Shown: positions 22,881 to 30,489 of the stretch, one piece after another
Numbering within the stretch: position 1 is the first letter of the stretch
Layout: every line of letters starts with the position of its first letter
NCBI GenBank assembly: GCA_023264445.1
Contig: JAHFMN010000001.1
Span: forward strand, 29,707-69,927
Source: Candidatus Kaiserbacteria bacterium
GTDB taxonomy: Bacteria; Patescibacteriota; Minisyncoccia; Phycocordibacterales; Phycocordibacteraceae
Direction: 5' to 3'
DNA: 40,221 bases
Notes under the pieces: generated by a model
Database searches by the model: none
Seen by the model: the letters and a program-made list of their open reading frames with translations, nothing else
What the model was told of the DNA's origin: nothing
Program-made: the position numbers and the translations under genes

Positions 22881-22951
22881 TGCCCGATCGTCTAATGGTA
22901 GGACAGCGGCCTTTGAAGCCGTGAATTGGGGTTCGAATCCCTGTCGGGCAG
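22881..22951 (+). tRNA. tRNA-Gln (TTG)
   Basis: The acceptor stem is TGCCCGA with TCGGGCA, discriminator G. The D arm is GTCT-AATGGTA-GGAC, the anticodon stem GCGGC/GCCGT, loop CTTTGAA (anticodon TTG), and the T arm TGGGG-TTCGAAT-CCCTG. All stems pair. Downstream reads CAA, so CCA is not encoded here; a second copy of the 3' end followed by CCA lies 166 bp downstream. Confidence 0.95.
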
Positions 22952-23118
22952 CAAAAGTGCGGAGCAGCTTTTGCTGCCACGAAGCAGGCGCGGGGCGCCT
23001 GCGTCAGGGATTCGAAGACCTTGCGAGCATAATTCGCGATTTCCTGAAGCGAATTATCCGCAAGGTGTACTGAAGCTGTAAGCTTCGAAAAGCGTACTCG
23101 CGGTCCCTGTCGGGCAGC
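22938..23118 (+). repeat. 15-bp direct repeat of the tRNA-Gln 3' end bracketing an insertion
   Basis: TCCCTGTCGGGCAGC occurs at 22938-22952 (in the tRNA) and at 23104-23118. The second copy continues as GCCA, that is discriminator plus CCA, while the copy in the working tRNA continues as GCAA. This is the pattern expected when an element inserts in a tRNA 3' end, restores the gene and displaces the original end. Confidence 0.8.
22947..23098 (+). other. Hairpin-rich segment, possible structured RNA
   Basis: Four inverted repeats follow each other: 22947-22957/22968-22978 (11 bp, uses the tRNA 3' end), 22984-22990/22996-23002 (7 bp), 23018-23037 with 23049-23066 (17 bp with one bulge) and 23072-23077/23081-23086 (6 bp, 3-nt loop). 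No open frame covers it. It also contains the reverse complement of 12 nt of the tRNA T arm (23005-23016). Nature unknown: structured RNA, mobile-element ends or recombination site. Confidence 0.55.
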
Positions 23119-23127
23119 CAGTTTGAG

Positions 23128-23529
23128 ATGGTTTCGGAATCTGAAGAGTGCAGAGACTTCATTTGTATTACAGATAGATGTAGAATGCATATGATGCTTA
23201 ATATAAAAACAGGAGAATACCAAGTCTTTGACTCCGGCGTCGTTCATGTGATGGAAGAGGGGAAAACAATCATCTCTTTGGGAGAGACGAATATAGAACT
23301 CATTTTTGAAACAAAAACCGGAGAAGAACAATCAGTAGACTTTAAGGCCGTCGATAAAAAGAACGCTCAAATTCGATTCACGAACGTGCAAGGCTCCCTT
23401 GGTTTCGGTACGACAAGACCATTCCAAATCGGTGAAAGTGATGGAAGGGCTCTTTTCCTTACATTTGTTACTCGTTCATTGAATGATACATACTTGCGAA
23501 CCTTTGAGTACACTTTGTATATAAAATGA
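23128..23529 (+). CDS. Orphan soluble protein, first gene of a two-gene unit
   Basis: The 133-residue protein is beta-rich, without signal peptide or membrane span, and was not recognised. It overlaps the next gene by ATGA, so the two are co-translated. The start is uncertain: ATG at 23128 has no promoter or ribosome site, whereas TAGAAT at 23181-23186 lies 7 nt before an in-frame ATG at 23194, which would give 111 residues and fits the local rule. Codon use is AT-rich. Confidence 0.55.
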   Translation: MVSESEECRDFICITDRCRMHMMLNIKTGEYQVFDSGVVHVMEEGKTIISLGETNIELIFETKTGEEQSVDFKAVDKKNAQIRFTNVQGSLGFGTTRPFQIGESDGRALFLTFVTRSLNDTYLRTFEYTLYIK

Positions 23530-23786
23530 GCAACGTTGAATTACAAGGTGATTCGTCACCAAAAAGTAGTCCTTCCACTCTCCCTGAAAAACAGGAAAAT
23601 ACTCGGGGTTGGTTAGCAAAAGGAACTTTCCTATTGTTTGCCATAGTAATCGTCGGGATACTTTTAAGTGCAGTTTTTGCAAATCTCACACCCGATCGGC
23701 TTAACTTCTTGCTGTCAGTACTATCTGCAATTACTGGGACACTTGGATTCGTAATGGGCTTTTATTTTGGTCAAAACCAAAAGTAA
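23526..23786 (+). CDS. Small membrane protein with two helices
   Basis: The 86-residue protein has a polar Ser/Pro/Glu-rich N-terminus (about 1-28) and two hydrophobic segments (about 33-52 and 60-80, ending MGFYFGQNQK). It starts inside the stop codon of the previous gene. The pair may form a membrane complex; no function can be assigned. Confidence 0.65.
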   Translation: MSNVELQGDSSPKSSPSTLPEKQENTRGWLAKGTFLLFAIVIVGILLSAVFANLTPDRLNFLLSVLSAITGTLGFVMGFYFGQNQK

Positions 23787-23817
23787 ACTTGTTTAGAGGA
23801 GAGTCAGTTATAAAAAA

Positions 23818-23856
23818 GTCGCCAGTAAACCTCTTGTAGTGTCTCGCGGTACAATG
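23818..23856 (+). promoter_or_regulatory. Promoter-region repeat, copy 1, upstream of the M23 peptidase gene
   Basis: This 39-bp block (GTCGCCAGTAAACCT ... CGCGGTACAATG) recurs with changes at 24811-24847. It ends in TACAAT, 7 nt before the ATG at 23863, so it carries the -10 of the peptidase gene. Confidence 0.6.
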
Positions 23857-23862
23857 CTAGAT

Positions 23863-24756
23863 ATGCAATCGTTTCTCAAAATTCTGGTGGAAGGACTCAA
23901 GAACTTCTTAGCGGCCCTTCCTAAATCAAGGGTTCAGTCCACCCCTGTTCCCATTACTCCATCTCCGGCCCCGCAATCTATAACGCCGCTGGTAGTTGTG
24001 CCACCAGTGCCAGAACCGGCTCCTGCGCCAATCGTGCCACAGCCCACACAAATTCAAATTCAGAGAACGGGATTCTTGGTATGCCCAATTCAAGCAACAG
24101 ATGATAAGGGCAATCCGGTAACTTCACGTACGGCAAAAATAAGTGCGATAGTGGATCATTCCGGAACCGCAATTGATCCGCAAAGTACTAAGCGCTGGGG
24201 AGTGAATGCCAAGGACCAGAAAGTGAGGGCATTCAACGGAGAAATTGGACAAGGTCCCCAATGTCCTCAGGAACCATGCGGCTATCCTAGTGCGGGCACA
24301 ACTGAATTCTTTGCAAAGAAGGAAATTAATTATGTTGGCGTTGCGAGCGATGGAGGAAAGAAAATTCTCCAATATGACGGTCATGCCGGATACGACTTCG
24401 CCTACTCACTTAATACGCAGATTGTAGCTCCAGCAGATGGAACCTTGTGCAAAGCCAAAAGGGGAGACGATCTAATCTATGGCGCGAGTTGGGACAAAGA
24501 CCACTCTTTCTACATCAAACATGACAACGATTTTGTAACCTGGTTCCGCCACTCTAATAACTTGGAGGGTTCTATAGAGCAGAAGCTGACGACATCTCCA
24601 AATGCACGAGTATCAAAAGGAGAGAAAATTGCTCGTCTTGGGAATTTTGAAAACTATAAAGTAGGCGGTACCGCGGTCCACCTACACTTCGAAGTTCGAA
24701 ACCCGCAAGGGGAAATTACCGACCCGTATCAGGATCAGACATGGGAAGATTATTAG
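23863..24756 (+). CDS. M23-family (LytM/lysostaphin-like) metallopeptidase
   Basis: The 297-residue protein starts with an amphipathic helix (MQSFLKILVEGLKNFLAALP), followed by a Pro-rich linker (about 25-70), a beta-rich region, and an M23 domain with zinc ligands H174-x-x-x-D178 (HAGYDFAY) and H273-x-H275 (VHLHFEV). Such enzymes cut peptidoglycan cross-links. There is no classic signal peptide, so export is uncertain. A frame-matched GTG at 23839 is upstream of the TACAAT box and is rejected as the start. The gene lies in the AT-rich island after tRNA-Gln and could act on the cell's own wall or a neighbour's. Confidence 0.82.
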   Translation: MQSFLKILVEGLKNFLAALPKSRVQSTPVPITPSPAPQSITPLVVVPPVPEPAPAPIVPQPTQIQIQRTGFLVCPIQATDDKGNPVTSRTAKISAIVDHSGTAIDPQSTKRWGVNAKDQKVRAFNGEIGQGPQCPQEPCGYPSAGTTEFFAKKEINYVGVASDGGKKILQYDGHAGYDFAYSLNTQIVAPADGTLCKAKRGDDLIYGASWDKDHSFYIKHDNDFVTWFRHSNNLEGSIEQKLTTSPNARVSKGEKIARLGNFENYKVGGTAVHLHFEVRNPQGEITDPYQDQTWEDY

Positions 24757-24810
24757 TGAAAAGTGTCTAATTTCGTCCCTGTTCGAAGAGAGTTGAAATG
24801 ATCCTGGAAA

Positions 24811-24847
24811 GTCGCCAGAAAACCTGATGGGGTTTGGCGGTATAATG
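24811..24847 (+). repeat. Promoter-region repeat, copy 2, after the M23 gene
   Basis: GTCGCCAGAAAACCT ... GGCGGTATAATG matches the block at 23818-23856. Here TATAAT is followed 11 nt later by an ATG that opens only 7 codons, so this copy drives no visible gene; it may be a remnant or serve a small RNA. The rest of 24757-24913 shows nothing else. Confidence 0.5.
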
Positions 24848-24913
24848 TTCGAATCCGATGAGGCCAGCTAGCTTGGGGTAATTATGAGAAACGTATTGTT
24901 TTAAAAATATTTT

Positions 24914-25483
24914 ATGAACAAAACATTTATTGCCATAATTGGACTCATTGTACTTATCGGCTGGGCGTTTTTATATCTATATCCAATCAATAAAGAACAG
25001 CGAGACGCATCCTATATTTCAAGCAAGTACGGTCTTTCATTTCACTATCCGCGGAACTATTTTGTTGCTTTGGAGCAATCATTTAATGGTGAACGACAAC
25101 AGCACGCCATAGTACTTGCCGAAGATACGCCGGCAACGCAAGATCTGTTTTCCAACCCACAATCTGCTACCGAAGGACCGCCGACAATTACCATAACTAT
25201 TTTCCAGAACAATCTTGATCACTATACGCTTCAAAGTTTTGTGGAAGGCACTAATTTCTCAAACTTCAAGCTATCTGATGGGAACAAGACGGAGGTGATC
25301 GTAGGTGGAGAAATCGCGTGGCGCTATCATGCAACCGGTCTTTACGAAAACGAGAATATCGTCGTCGTGCGCCCAGACTACGTGTATATGCTCACTGCTT
25401 TCTTTAACTCGCCCAATGATCAAATTCTTAAAGACTTTGAAACTGTTCTGGAAACCATGACATTTACGGAACCAATCGGATGA
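24914..25483 (+). CDS. Membrane-anchored PsbP-like surface protein
   Basis: The 189-residue protein has an N-terminal membrane anchor (about 4-24, FIAIIGLIVLIGWAFLYLYP) and an exported alpha/beta domain beginning YISSKYGLSFHYPRNYFV and ending in a helix DQILKDFETVLETMTF. This layout is typical of PsbP-like domains found in many small exported bacterial proteins of unknown role. TAAAAA lies 6 nt before the ATG but the area is AT-rich, so the promoter call is weak. Confidence 0.7.
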   Translation: MNKTFIAIIGLIVLIGWAFLYLYPINKEQRDASYISSKYGLSFHYPRNYFVALEQSFNGERQQHAIVLAEDTPATQDLFSNPQSATEGPPTITITIFQNNLDHYTLQSFVEGTNFSNFKLSDGNKTEVIVGGEIAWRYHATGLYENENIVVVRPDYVYMLTAFFNSPNDQILKDFETVLETMTFTEPIG

Positions 25484-25526
25484 TTTGAGATAGACCCAAG
25501 CTTCGTAGATGATAAAATAAGGAAGC

Positions 25527-25931
25527 ATGAATACCTATAATTGGTACTCGCAACTGATTAAGCCGGCATGGGCTCCGCCCGCATGGCTCTTCGGACCGGT
25601 ATGGACGGTGCTGTATGCGATTATCGCCGTATCGTTTGGCACCGTGTTTTATAAAGCATTCAAAAAAGAAATTCCGTGGATGGTGGCGTTGCCGTTTGCC
25701 CTCAATCTCGTTTTTAATTTTGCATTCACACCGATTCAATTTGGACTCAAAAACAATCTGCTTGCTGCGATTGACGTCCTACTCGTCCTCGGCACCCTTG
25801 TCTGGGCGCTCTATGCAATCTGGCATGCTTCGCCCAGCTTACGCTGGATCGTCTACGTAAACATCCCGTACCTTCTTTGGGGCGCATTTGCCACCTGTCT
25901 GCAACTGACCATAACCTACTTGAATGTATAG
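25527..25931 (+). CDS. tspO: TspO/MBR-family membrane protein
   Basis: The 134-residue protein matches TspO: the N-terminal signature LIKPAWAPPAWLFGPVWTVLY, LNLVFNFAFTPIQFGLKN, and the C-terminal PYLLWGAFATCLQLTITYLN, over about five helices. TspO binds porphyrins and sterols and is linked to stress responses. It is slightly short for the family (about 155). TAAAAT lies 8 nt before the ATG, and AAGGA also lies within it. Confidence 0.92.
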   Translation: MNTYNWYSQLIKPAWAPPAWLFGPVWTVLYAIIAVSFGTVFYKAFKKEIPWMVALPFALNLVFNFAFTPIQFGLKNNLLAAIDVLLVLGTLVWALYAIWHASPSLRWIVYVNIPYLLWGAFATCLQLTITYLNV

Positions 25932-25977
25932 CTCCATTTGGAGGGTATAGGGATGATACGCTGGAAGCATCAAGAAA

Positions 25978-26196
25978 ATGAAAACAAAAATCTTCCTCTA
26001 CCATCTCGCGGTTTTTATCGGGGGCTCTGCTGGCATCGCGTTCTACCTGTTTCAAAAGTTCTCTCGCGCTGGACTCGCAATAATTGTTTTATTCCCCGTC
26101 ATGCTGGCCTTTATCGTCGGTTTCGGCATACTATGCCTCTTCTCTTTACTCATCTTCCTCTTTGTTTCTTATATTCGAAATAAGCGGAAGAAATAG
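25978..26196 (+). CDS. Small membrane protein with two helices
   Basis: The 72-residue protein has two hydrophobic segments (about 5-26 and 31-65) and a basic tail IRNKRKK, so the C-terminus is probably cytosolic. It follows tspO by 46 nt. No clear -10 lies close to the ATG, so it may be read from the tspO promoter. Family not recognised. Confidence 0.6.
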   Translation: MKTKIFLYHLAVFIGGSAGIAFYLFQKFSRAGLAIIVLFPVMLAFIVGFGILCLFSLLIFLFVSYIRNKRKK

Positions 26197-26210
26197 GGTA
26201 GTATTCCAGT

Positions 26211-26366
26211 ATGAAAAATCTGAAGTTCGGAACCAACTTTGCGGTGTTTATACTTTTCTTCGGCCTTGCCGCTTTCGATGCGGTTCAGACGCAGAATTGG
26301 TGGCGAGTGTCAGTTTTTATGGCACTCGGTCTTCTATGCCTTTGGGCCGATGCGAAGAAGAGTTGA
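26211..26366 (+). CDS. 51-residue membrane protein
   Basis: A short frame starting MKNLKFGTNFAVFILFFGLA has one or two hydrophobic spans and ends WADAKKS. It lies 14 nt after the previous gene and 30 nt before the copper ATPase. TAGTAT lies 6 nt before the ATG, matching the local promoter rule. Function unknown; it may work with the neighbouring transporter. Confidence 0.6.
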   Translation: MKNLKFGTNFAVFILFFGLAAFDAVQTQNWWRVSVFMALGLLCLWADAKKS

Positions 26367-26396
26367 AAGGCAACACAATACGGTAGACTTTATATC

Positions 26397-28304
26397 ATGG
26401 ACCATTCCGCCCATGAGCAGGTGATGCATGACACGCATGCGGGCCACCGCACTGAAGATTTCCTGAAGAAGTTCTGGGTCGTCTTCCTACTCACCATTCC
26501 GATACTTCTGTACTCGGATCTTCCTGGAGCATTTTTTTCGTGGTCTGCTCCCGAGTTTCCCGGCTCACATCTCATGCAGTTCGTTGTGGGGAGTATTGTC
26601 TTTTTCTACGGCGGTCTCGTGTTCCTCAAAGGTGCGTTTGATGAACTGAAAGCGCGATTACCGGGCATGATGACACTTATCGCGCTTGCGATATCGGCCG
26701 CTTATCTCTACAGCGTCTGGTCGCTCTTTTTCGGCAATGGCATGACGCTGTTTTGGGAGCTTTCTACGCTAATTACCGTAATGCTTCTCGGGCATTGGAT
26801 AGAAATGAAGGCAGTACGAGGCGCAAAGGGCGCGCTCCACGAGCTTGCGAAGCTTCTGCCGGATACGGCGGAAATCATTCGAGATGGAAAGATACTGAGC
26901 GTATCAATCGGTGAGCTGCGCCAAGGCGACATCACGCTCATTCGCCCGGGAGGGAAGATTCCGGCTGATGGTGTCGTGATGAAAGGAAGATCTGATGTCG
27001 ATGAATCACTTATCACAGGCGAATCAAGACCCGTTTCAAAGGATATAGGTATGGAGGTCATAGCGGGGTCAATCAATGGCGATGGCAGTTTGGAAATACG
27101 CATAGAAAAAATAGGAGAAGACACGTTTCTTTCGGGGATTATGCGCCTGGTCGCAGAAGCCGAGGCATCAAAGTCGCGCTTACAACTCCTCTCCGACCGT
27201 GCCGCATTCTATCTCACCGTCCTCGCCGTTAGCGCAGGCATCAGTACCTTTGTGGCATGGATGTTCGTGGGAGAGGGTTTTAGTTTCGCGATTGAGCGAT
27301 TTGTTGCCGTGCTGGTTATCGCATGTCCTCATGCACTTGGTCTTGCGATACCGCTCGTGGCGTCCATTTCAACGACTATCGCCGCTAAAAATGGCTTCTT
27401 TGTGAAGCGTCGTCTTGCACTTGAAACGGCTCGAGAGGTGACAACCATCCTCTTTGATAAGACGGGGACGCTCACGCAAGGCGCTTTTTCCGTAACCTCA
27501 TTTTCCTCGCTCGAGAGTCTTGCACTTGCCGCCGCAGTCGATCGGCATTCGGAACATCCGATCGGTAAGGCGATCGTCGCCGAAGCGCAAAAAAGAGGCC
27601 TTACGATATCTGATGCGAAGAATTTCAAGCGGCTTCCCGGGGTGGGTGCGGAAGCTTTTGTGAATGGCACTACCGTATTTGTGGGGCATCGTGGCGGGGC
27701 AGATACGCTGGTTGAGGTTAACGGCGTACACGAGGGCGCAATTTCTCTTGCCGACACTCCTCGACCAGAAGCGAAAGAGGCGATTGATGCATTGCGGGAG
27801 ATGGGGCTTACCGTCGTGATGATCACCGGTGATGCCGAAGAGGTTGCCGCGCAGGTAGCACATGAATTAGGAATTAAGGAATATTTCGCCCGTGTCCGGC
27901 CGGAGGAGAAAGCACAAAAAGTAAAACTGCTCCAAAGCAAGGGCGCGCGCGTGGCGATGGTCGGCGACGGTGTAAACGATGCACCGGCCCTTACGCAGGC
28001 AGACCTCGGTATCGCCGTCGGCGCTGGGACGAACGTAGCGATAGAATCAGCGGGCATCATTCTGGTGAGGAATGATCCGCGCGATATTCCGAAAATCATT
28101 CAACTCTCGCGTCTGACGCATACGAAAATGATGCAGAATCTCTTTTGGGCGACCGGCTACAATGTGGTAGCACTTCCAATCGCCGCCGGTGCTCTCGCCG
28201 CTTACGGCGTCATGCTCCAACCCGCCTTCGCGGCCGTTTTCATGTCGTTATCGACAGTCATTGTTGCCATCAATGCTTCTCTTCTTAGGGGTGCCAAGTT
28301 GTAA
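26397..28304 (+). CDS. copB: P1B-type copper-translocating ATPase (CopB-like, CPH motif)
   Basis: The 635-residue pump has a His-rich N-terminus (MDHSAHEQVMHDTHAGH) in place of HMA domains, membrane helices, the actuator motif TGES, the ion-binding C310-P311-H312 in helix 6, the phosphorylation site D354-KTGTLT, the HP motif SEHPIGKAI and the hinge GDGVNDAPAL. A CPH triad with a His-rich tail marks the CopB branch, which exports copper (Cu+ or Cu2+). TAGACT lies 7 nt before the ATG. No copper regulator or chaperone gene is next to it. Confidence 0.93.
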   Translation: MDHSAHEQVMHDTHAGHRTEDFLKKFWVVFLLTIPILLYSDLPGAFFSWSAPEFPGSHLMQFVVGSIVFFYGGLVFLKGAFDELKARLPGMMTLIALAISAAYLYSVWSLFFGNGMTLFWELSTLITVMLLGHWIEMKAVRGAKGALHELAKLLPDTAEIIRDGKILSVSIGELRQGDITLIRPGGKIPADGVVMKGRSDVDESLITGESRPVSKDIGMEVIAGSINGDGSLEIRIEKIGEDTFLSGIMRLVAEAEASKSRLQLLSDRAAFYLTVLAVSAGISTFVAWMFVGEGFSFAIERFVAVLVIACPHALGLAIPLVASISTTIAAKNGFFVKRRLALETAREVTTILFDKTGTLTQGAFSVTSFSSLESLALAAAVDRHSEHPIGKAIVAEAQKRGLTISDAKNFKRLPGVGAEAFVNGTTVFVGHRGGADTLVEVNGVHEGAISLADTPRPEAKEAIDALREMGLTVVMITGDAEEVAAQVAHELGIKEYFARVRPEEKAQKVKLLQSKGARVAMVGDGVNDAPALTQADLGIAVGAGTNVAIESAGIILVRNDPRDIPKIIQLSRLTHTKMMQNLFWATGYNVVALPIAAGALAAYGVMLQPAFAAVFMSLSTVIVAINASLLRGAKL

Positions 28305-28377
28305 ATCATTCAGTGATAGCTGACACGATATCCACTCCTATCGGCAATGTACTCGTACAAAATGTTAGATTACCTAT

Positions 28378-28938
28378 ATGAATACTAAAACGATTGTGTG
28401 GGTAGTTGCTGCGATAGCGGTGCTGGTGAGCGCATGGTATTTCTTGTCGGCCCCTTCAGGATTGGACAACGGATCTCCTTCCGCTGCGGCACCGACGCAG
28501 ACAGTGAATGTGCCAACACAACAGACACCAAAAAAGTCCCCAGCACCTTCAGCACCGCAACCAACTAAAACCACGGCAAAGTTAGCAGGGGTGGATTCAC
28601 TCATAACCCTCATTAATTTGAAGCAGAATCTTGTCTGCTCGGTCAAGACCACGAGCGGGTCTGGGCGCATGGGAACGGCCTATGTCGCTAATGGTATGGC
28701 GCGTATTAACTTCACAAACTTCACAAGCGCGTCGATGATAGATGACGGTGTCTCTCTCTACATATGGGCGGATGGCGCTAAGACGGGTCTCCGACTCTCT
28801 GCCGCTTCGGGCGCAAGCGGTAGTGCAATGTTGACCAACGGCGGCATAGACCCGGCTACCAGCAACCTCTCCTACGCCTGCAATCCGTGGACGGTAGATA
28901 CGAGCATCTTCACTCCGCCGGCGTCGGTCTCCTTCTAG
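28378..28938 (+). CDS. Membrane-anchored exported protein, unknown domain
   Basis: The 186-residue protein has a membrane anchor (about 5-24), a Pro/Ala/Thr-rich linker (about 28-66) and a small beta-rich domain with two Cys (NLVCSV and YACNPW) that may form a disulfide outside the cell. The domain loosely recalls LolA-like folds. TAGATT lies 6 nt before the ATG. No function assigned. Confidence 0.65.
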   Translation: MNTKTIVWVVAAIAVLVSAWYFLSAPSGLDNGSPSAAAPTQTVNVPTQQTPKKSPAPSAPQPTKTTAKLAGVDSLITLINLKQNLVCSVKTTSGSGRMGTAYVANGMARINFTNFTSASMIDDGVSLYIWADGAKTGLRLSAASGASGSAMLTNGGIDPATSNLSYACNPWTVDTSIFTPPASVSF

Positions 28939-28961
28939 TCCTGTATCCACGTTCTATAAAA

Positions 28962-28988
28962 AAGAAGGAGCCACTGTGGCTCCTTCTT
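28962..28988. terminator. Bidirectional intrinsic terminator
   Basis: A 12-13 bp stem (AAGAAGGAGCCA with its complement) lies between convergent genes. On the minus strand it is followed by a T-run, making a textbook terminator for the gene at 29000-29278. Confidence 0.85.
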
Positions 28989-28999
28989 CCCTGATGGTC

Positions 29000-29278
29000 T
29001 CATGCTCCGTCTGGCCCGAGGAATTCAAGGGCATCTTCTAGGTAACTATAGGTTGAAAGCTTACCTCCTCTGACGAATCGAACTACGAAGACCAGGTCCC
29101 CGGATCTCTTCTCTACCAGATCGACGATGCCGTACTCCCCGGCGTGGGGATGGTAGGCAAACCCAGGGAAACAGAGAATAAAAAACGGACGGTAATCCAC
29201 CCGAACTCGCATATGCAGTCTGGGATCTTCCGCTTTTGCGGGTTTCCTCACACGGTTGATGCTAATGACATTGTCCAC
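29000..29278 (-). CDS. 92-residue orphan protein
   Basis: The soluble protein (MDNVISINRVRKPAKAEDPR ...) appears to form a small beta-barrel (FVVRFVRGGKLSTYSYLEDALEFLG). The start is GTG at 29278, set by AAAGGAGGT 5 nt upstream; the out-of-frame ATG nearby is not used. No convincing -35 and -10 pair was found upstream. It ends at an intrinsic terminator. Family not recognised. Confidence 0.65.
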   Translation of the reverse strand: MDNVISINRVRKPAKAEDPRLHMRVRVDYRPFFILCFPGFAYHPHAGEYGIVDLVEKRSGDLVFVVRFVRGGKLSTYSYLEDALEFLGPDGA

Positions 29279-29371
29279 GAAAGACCTCCTTTCCGGTAGT
29301 CAAAATCATGGTGTTCAATCTAGGGTGAAGCTTAGCGCTTTTTGCTTATGTCGGCTAGAATAGCCCCTGAC

Positions 29372-30442
29372 ATGACTACCAAGATACAAGTGGTGGGGGC
29401 GGTAATCGCCGTGGGTGCGCTTATCTATACATTTGGCTTCTCAAGTCTCGTCGCCACGGAGTATCGTTCCGCGACTGCTGATGCTGAAGGGCGATTCATT
29501 CCGCCGGAGCTCGACAAAGCCGATTACAACTCGCGCATGCTCGCTCTTGCACACGTCGCTAGCTCGACCCCTGTTTCCTTCACCGCCACGACATCCGTAA
29601 AAATCGCAACAACCACTTCACTTCGCTGGCCAGTGTCGCGGGTATACCCGAACGCCGGTGCACTCCTCCCATTCAAGCGCATTGTTGCGTACTACGGAAA
29701 CTTCTATTCCAAGGGCATGGGCGTGCTCGGAGAATACCCGACCGATCAAATGCTCATGATGCTCGCGAGTACAACCGCGCTCTGGACTGCTGCTGATCCG
29801 ACGACTCCGGCAGTGCCAGCCATCCATTACATCGCCGTCGTCGCGCAAGCGGATGCGGGCAAGGAAGGGAACTATATTCTCCGGATGCCGGACGACCAAA
29901 TAGAACATGCACTTGATCTTGCAAGTCGGATACATGGCATCGTATTTCTCGATGTGCAGGTGGGGAAGAGTACGCTCCAGCACGAGCTCCCCATGCTCGA
30001 GCACTATCTGAAGATGCCGCAGGTACACCTCGCGATTGATCCGGAGTTTTCTATGAAATTCGGCGACAGACCGGGGACAGTTATCGGGACTTTCGATGCA
30101 GCCGATATAAATTATGCAGCCGGCTATCTCGCGGGCATCGTGCGTGATAACCATTTGCCACCGAAGGTCCTCATCGTGCACCGCTTCACGCAAGCCATGG
30201 TGACACATTATGAGAATATTCAACCATTGCCGGAAGTACAGATCGTGATAGACATGGATGGCTTCGGATCAAAAGAAAAGAAATATGGAACGTACAGCAG
30301 GGTTATTTTCCCCGAGCCGGTGCAATTTACGGGCATCAAGCTTTTCTATAAAAACGATACGCGCCCGCCGGCAAACGGCCTCCTCTCTCCGGAAGAAGTA
30401 CTGAAGATTACTCCCGCACCCATCTATATCCAATACCAATAA
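29372..30442 (+). CDS. Membrane-anchored exported protein, possibly a TIM-barrel glycosidase-like fold
   Basis: The 356-residue protein has a membrane anchor (about 7-25), a Ser/Thr-rich linker, and a domain beginning FKRIVAYYGNFYSKGMGVLGEYP with strands such as HYIAVVAQ, GIVFLDVQVG, VHLAIDPEF and PKVLIVHRF and IVIDMDGFG, the alternation expected of a TIM barrel with acidic residues at strand ends. This suggests a secreted hydrolase, but the family was not identified with certainty. TAGAAT lies 10 nt before the ATG at 29372; the in-frame ATG at 29342 precedes that box. Confidence 0.7.
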   Translation: MTTKIQVVGAVIAVGALIYTFGFSSLVATEYRSATADAEGRFIPPELDKADYNSRMLALAHVASSTPVSFTATTSVKIATTTSLRWPVSRVYPNAGALLPFKRIVAYYGNFYSKGMGVLGEYPTDQMLMMLASTTALWTAADPTTPAVPAIHYIAVVAQADAGKEGNYILRMPDDQIEHALDLASRIHGIVFLDVQVGKSTLQHELPMLEHYLKMPQVHLAIDPEFSMKFGDRPGTVIGTFDAADINYAAGYLAGIVRDNHLPPKVLIVHRFTQAMVTHYENIQPLPEVQIVIDMDGFGSKEKKYGTYSRVIFPEPVQFTGIKLFYKNDTRPPANGLLSPEEVLKITPAPIYIQYQ

Positions 30443-30448
30443 AATAGT

Positions 30449-30474
30449 GAGACCCCACATTGCTGCAGGGTCTC
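30449..30474. terminator. Hairpin between convergent genes
   Basis: A 7-bp stem GAGACCC/GGGTCTC around a 12-nt loop. On the minus strand it is followed by TATTTTATT, so it mainly serves the gene at 30490-31071. Confidence 0.65.
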
Positions 30475-30489
30475 GAGGTCCGGTCGCCA

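Noticed and set aside
24847-24856. GTTCGAATCC as a second tRNA or attachment site
   Set aside because: Ten bases match the tRNA-Gln T arm, but no acceptor or anticodon stem can be built around them.
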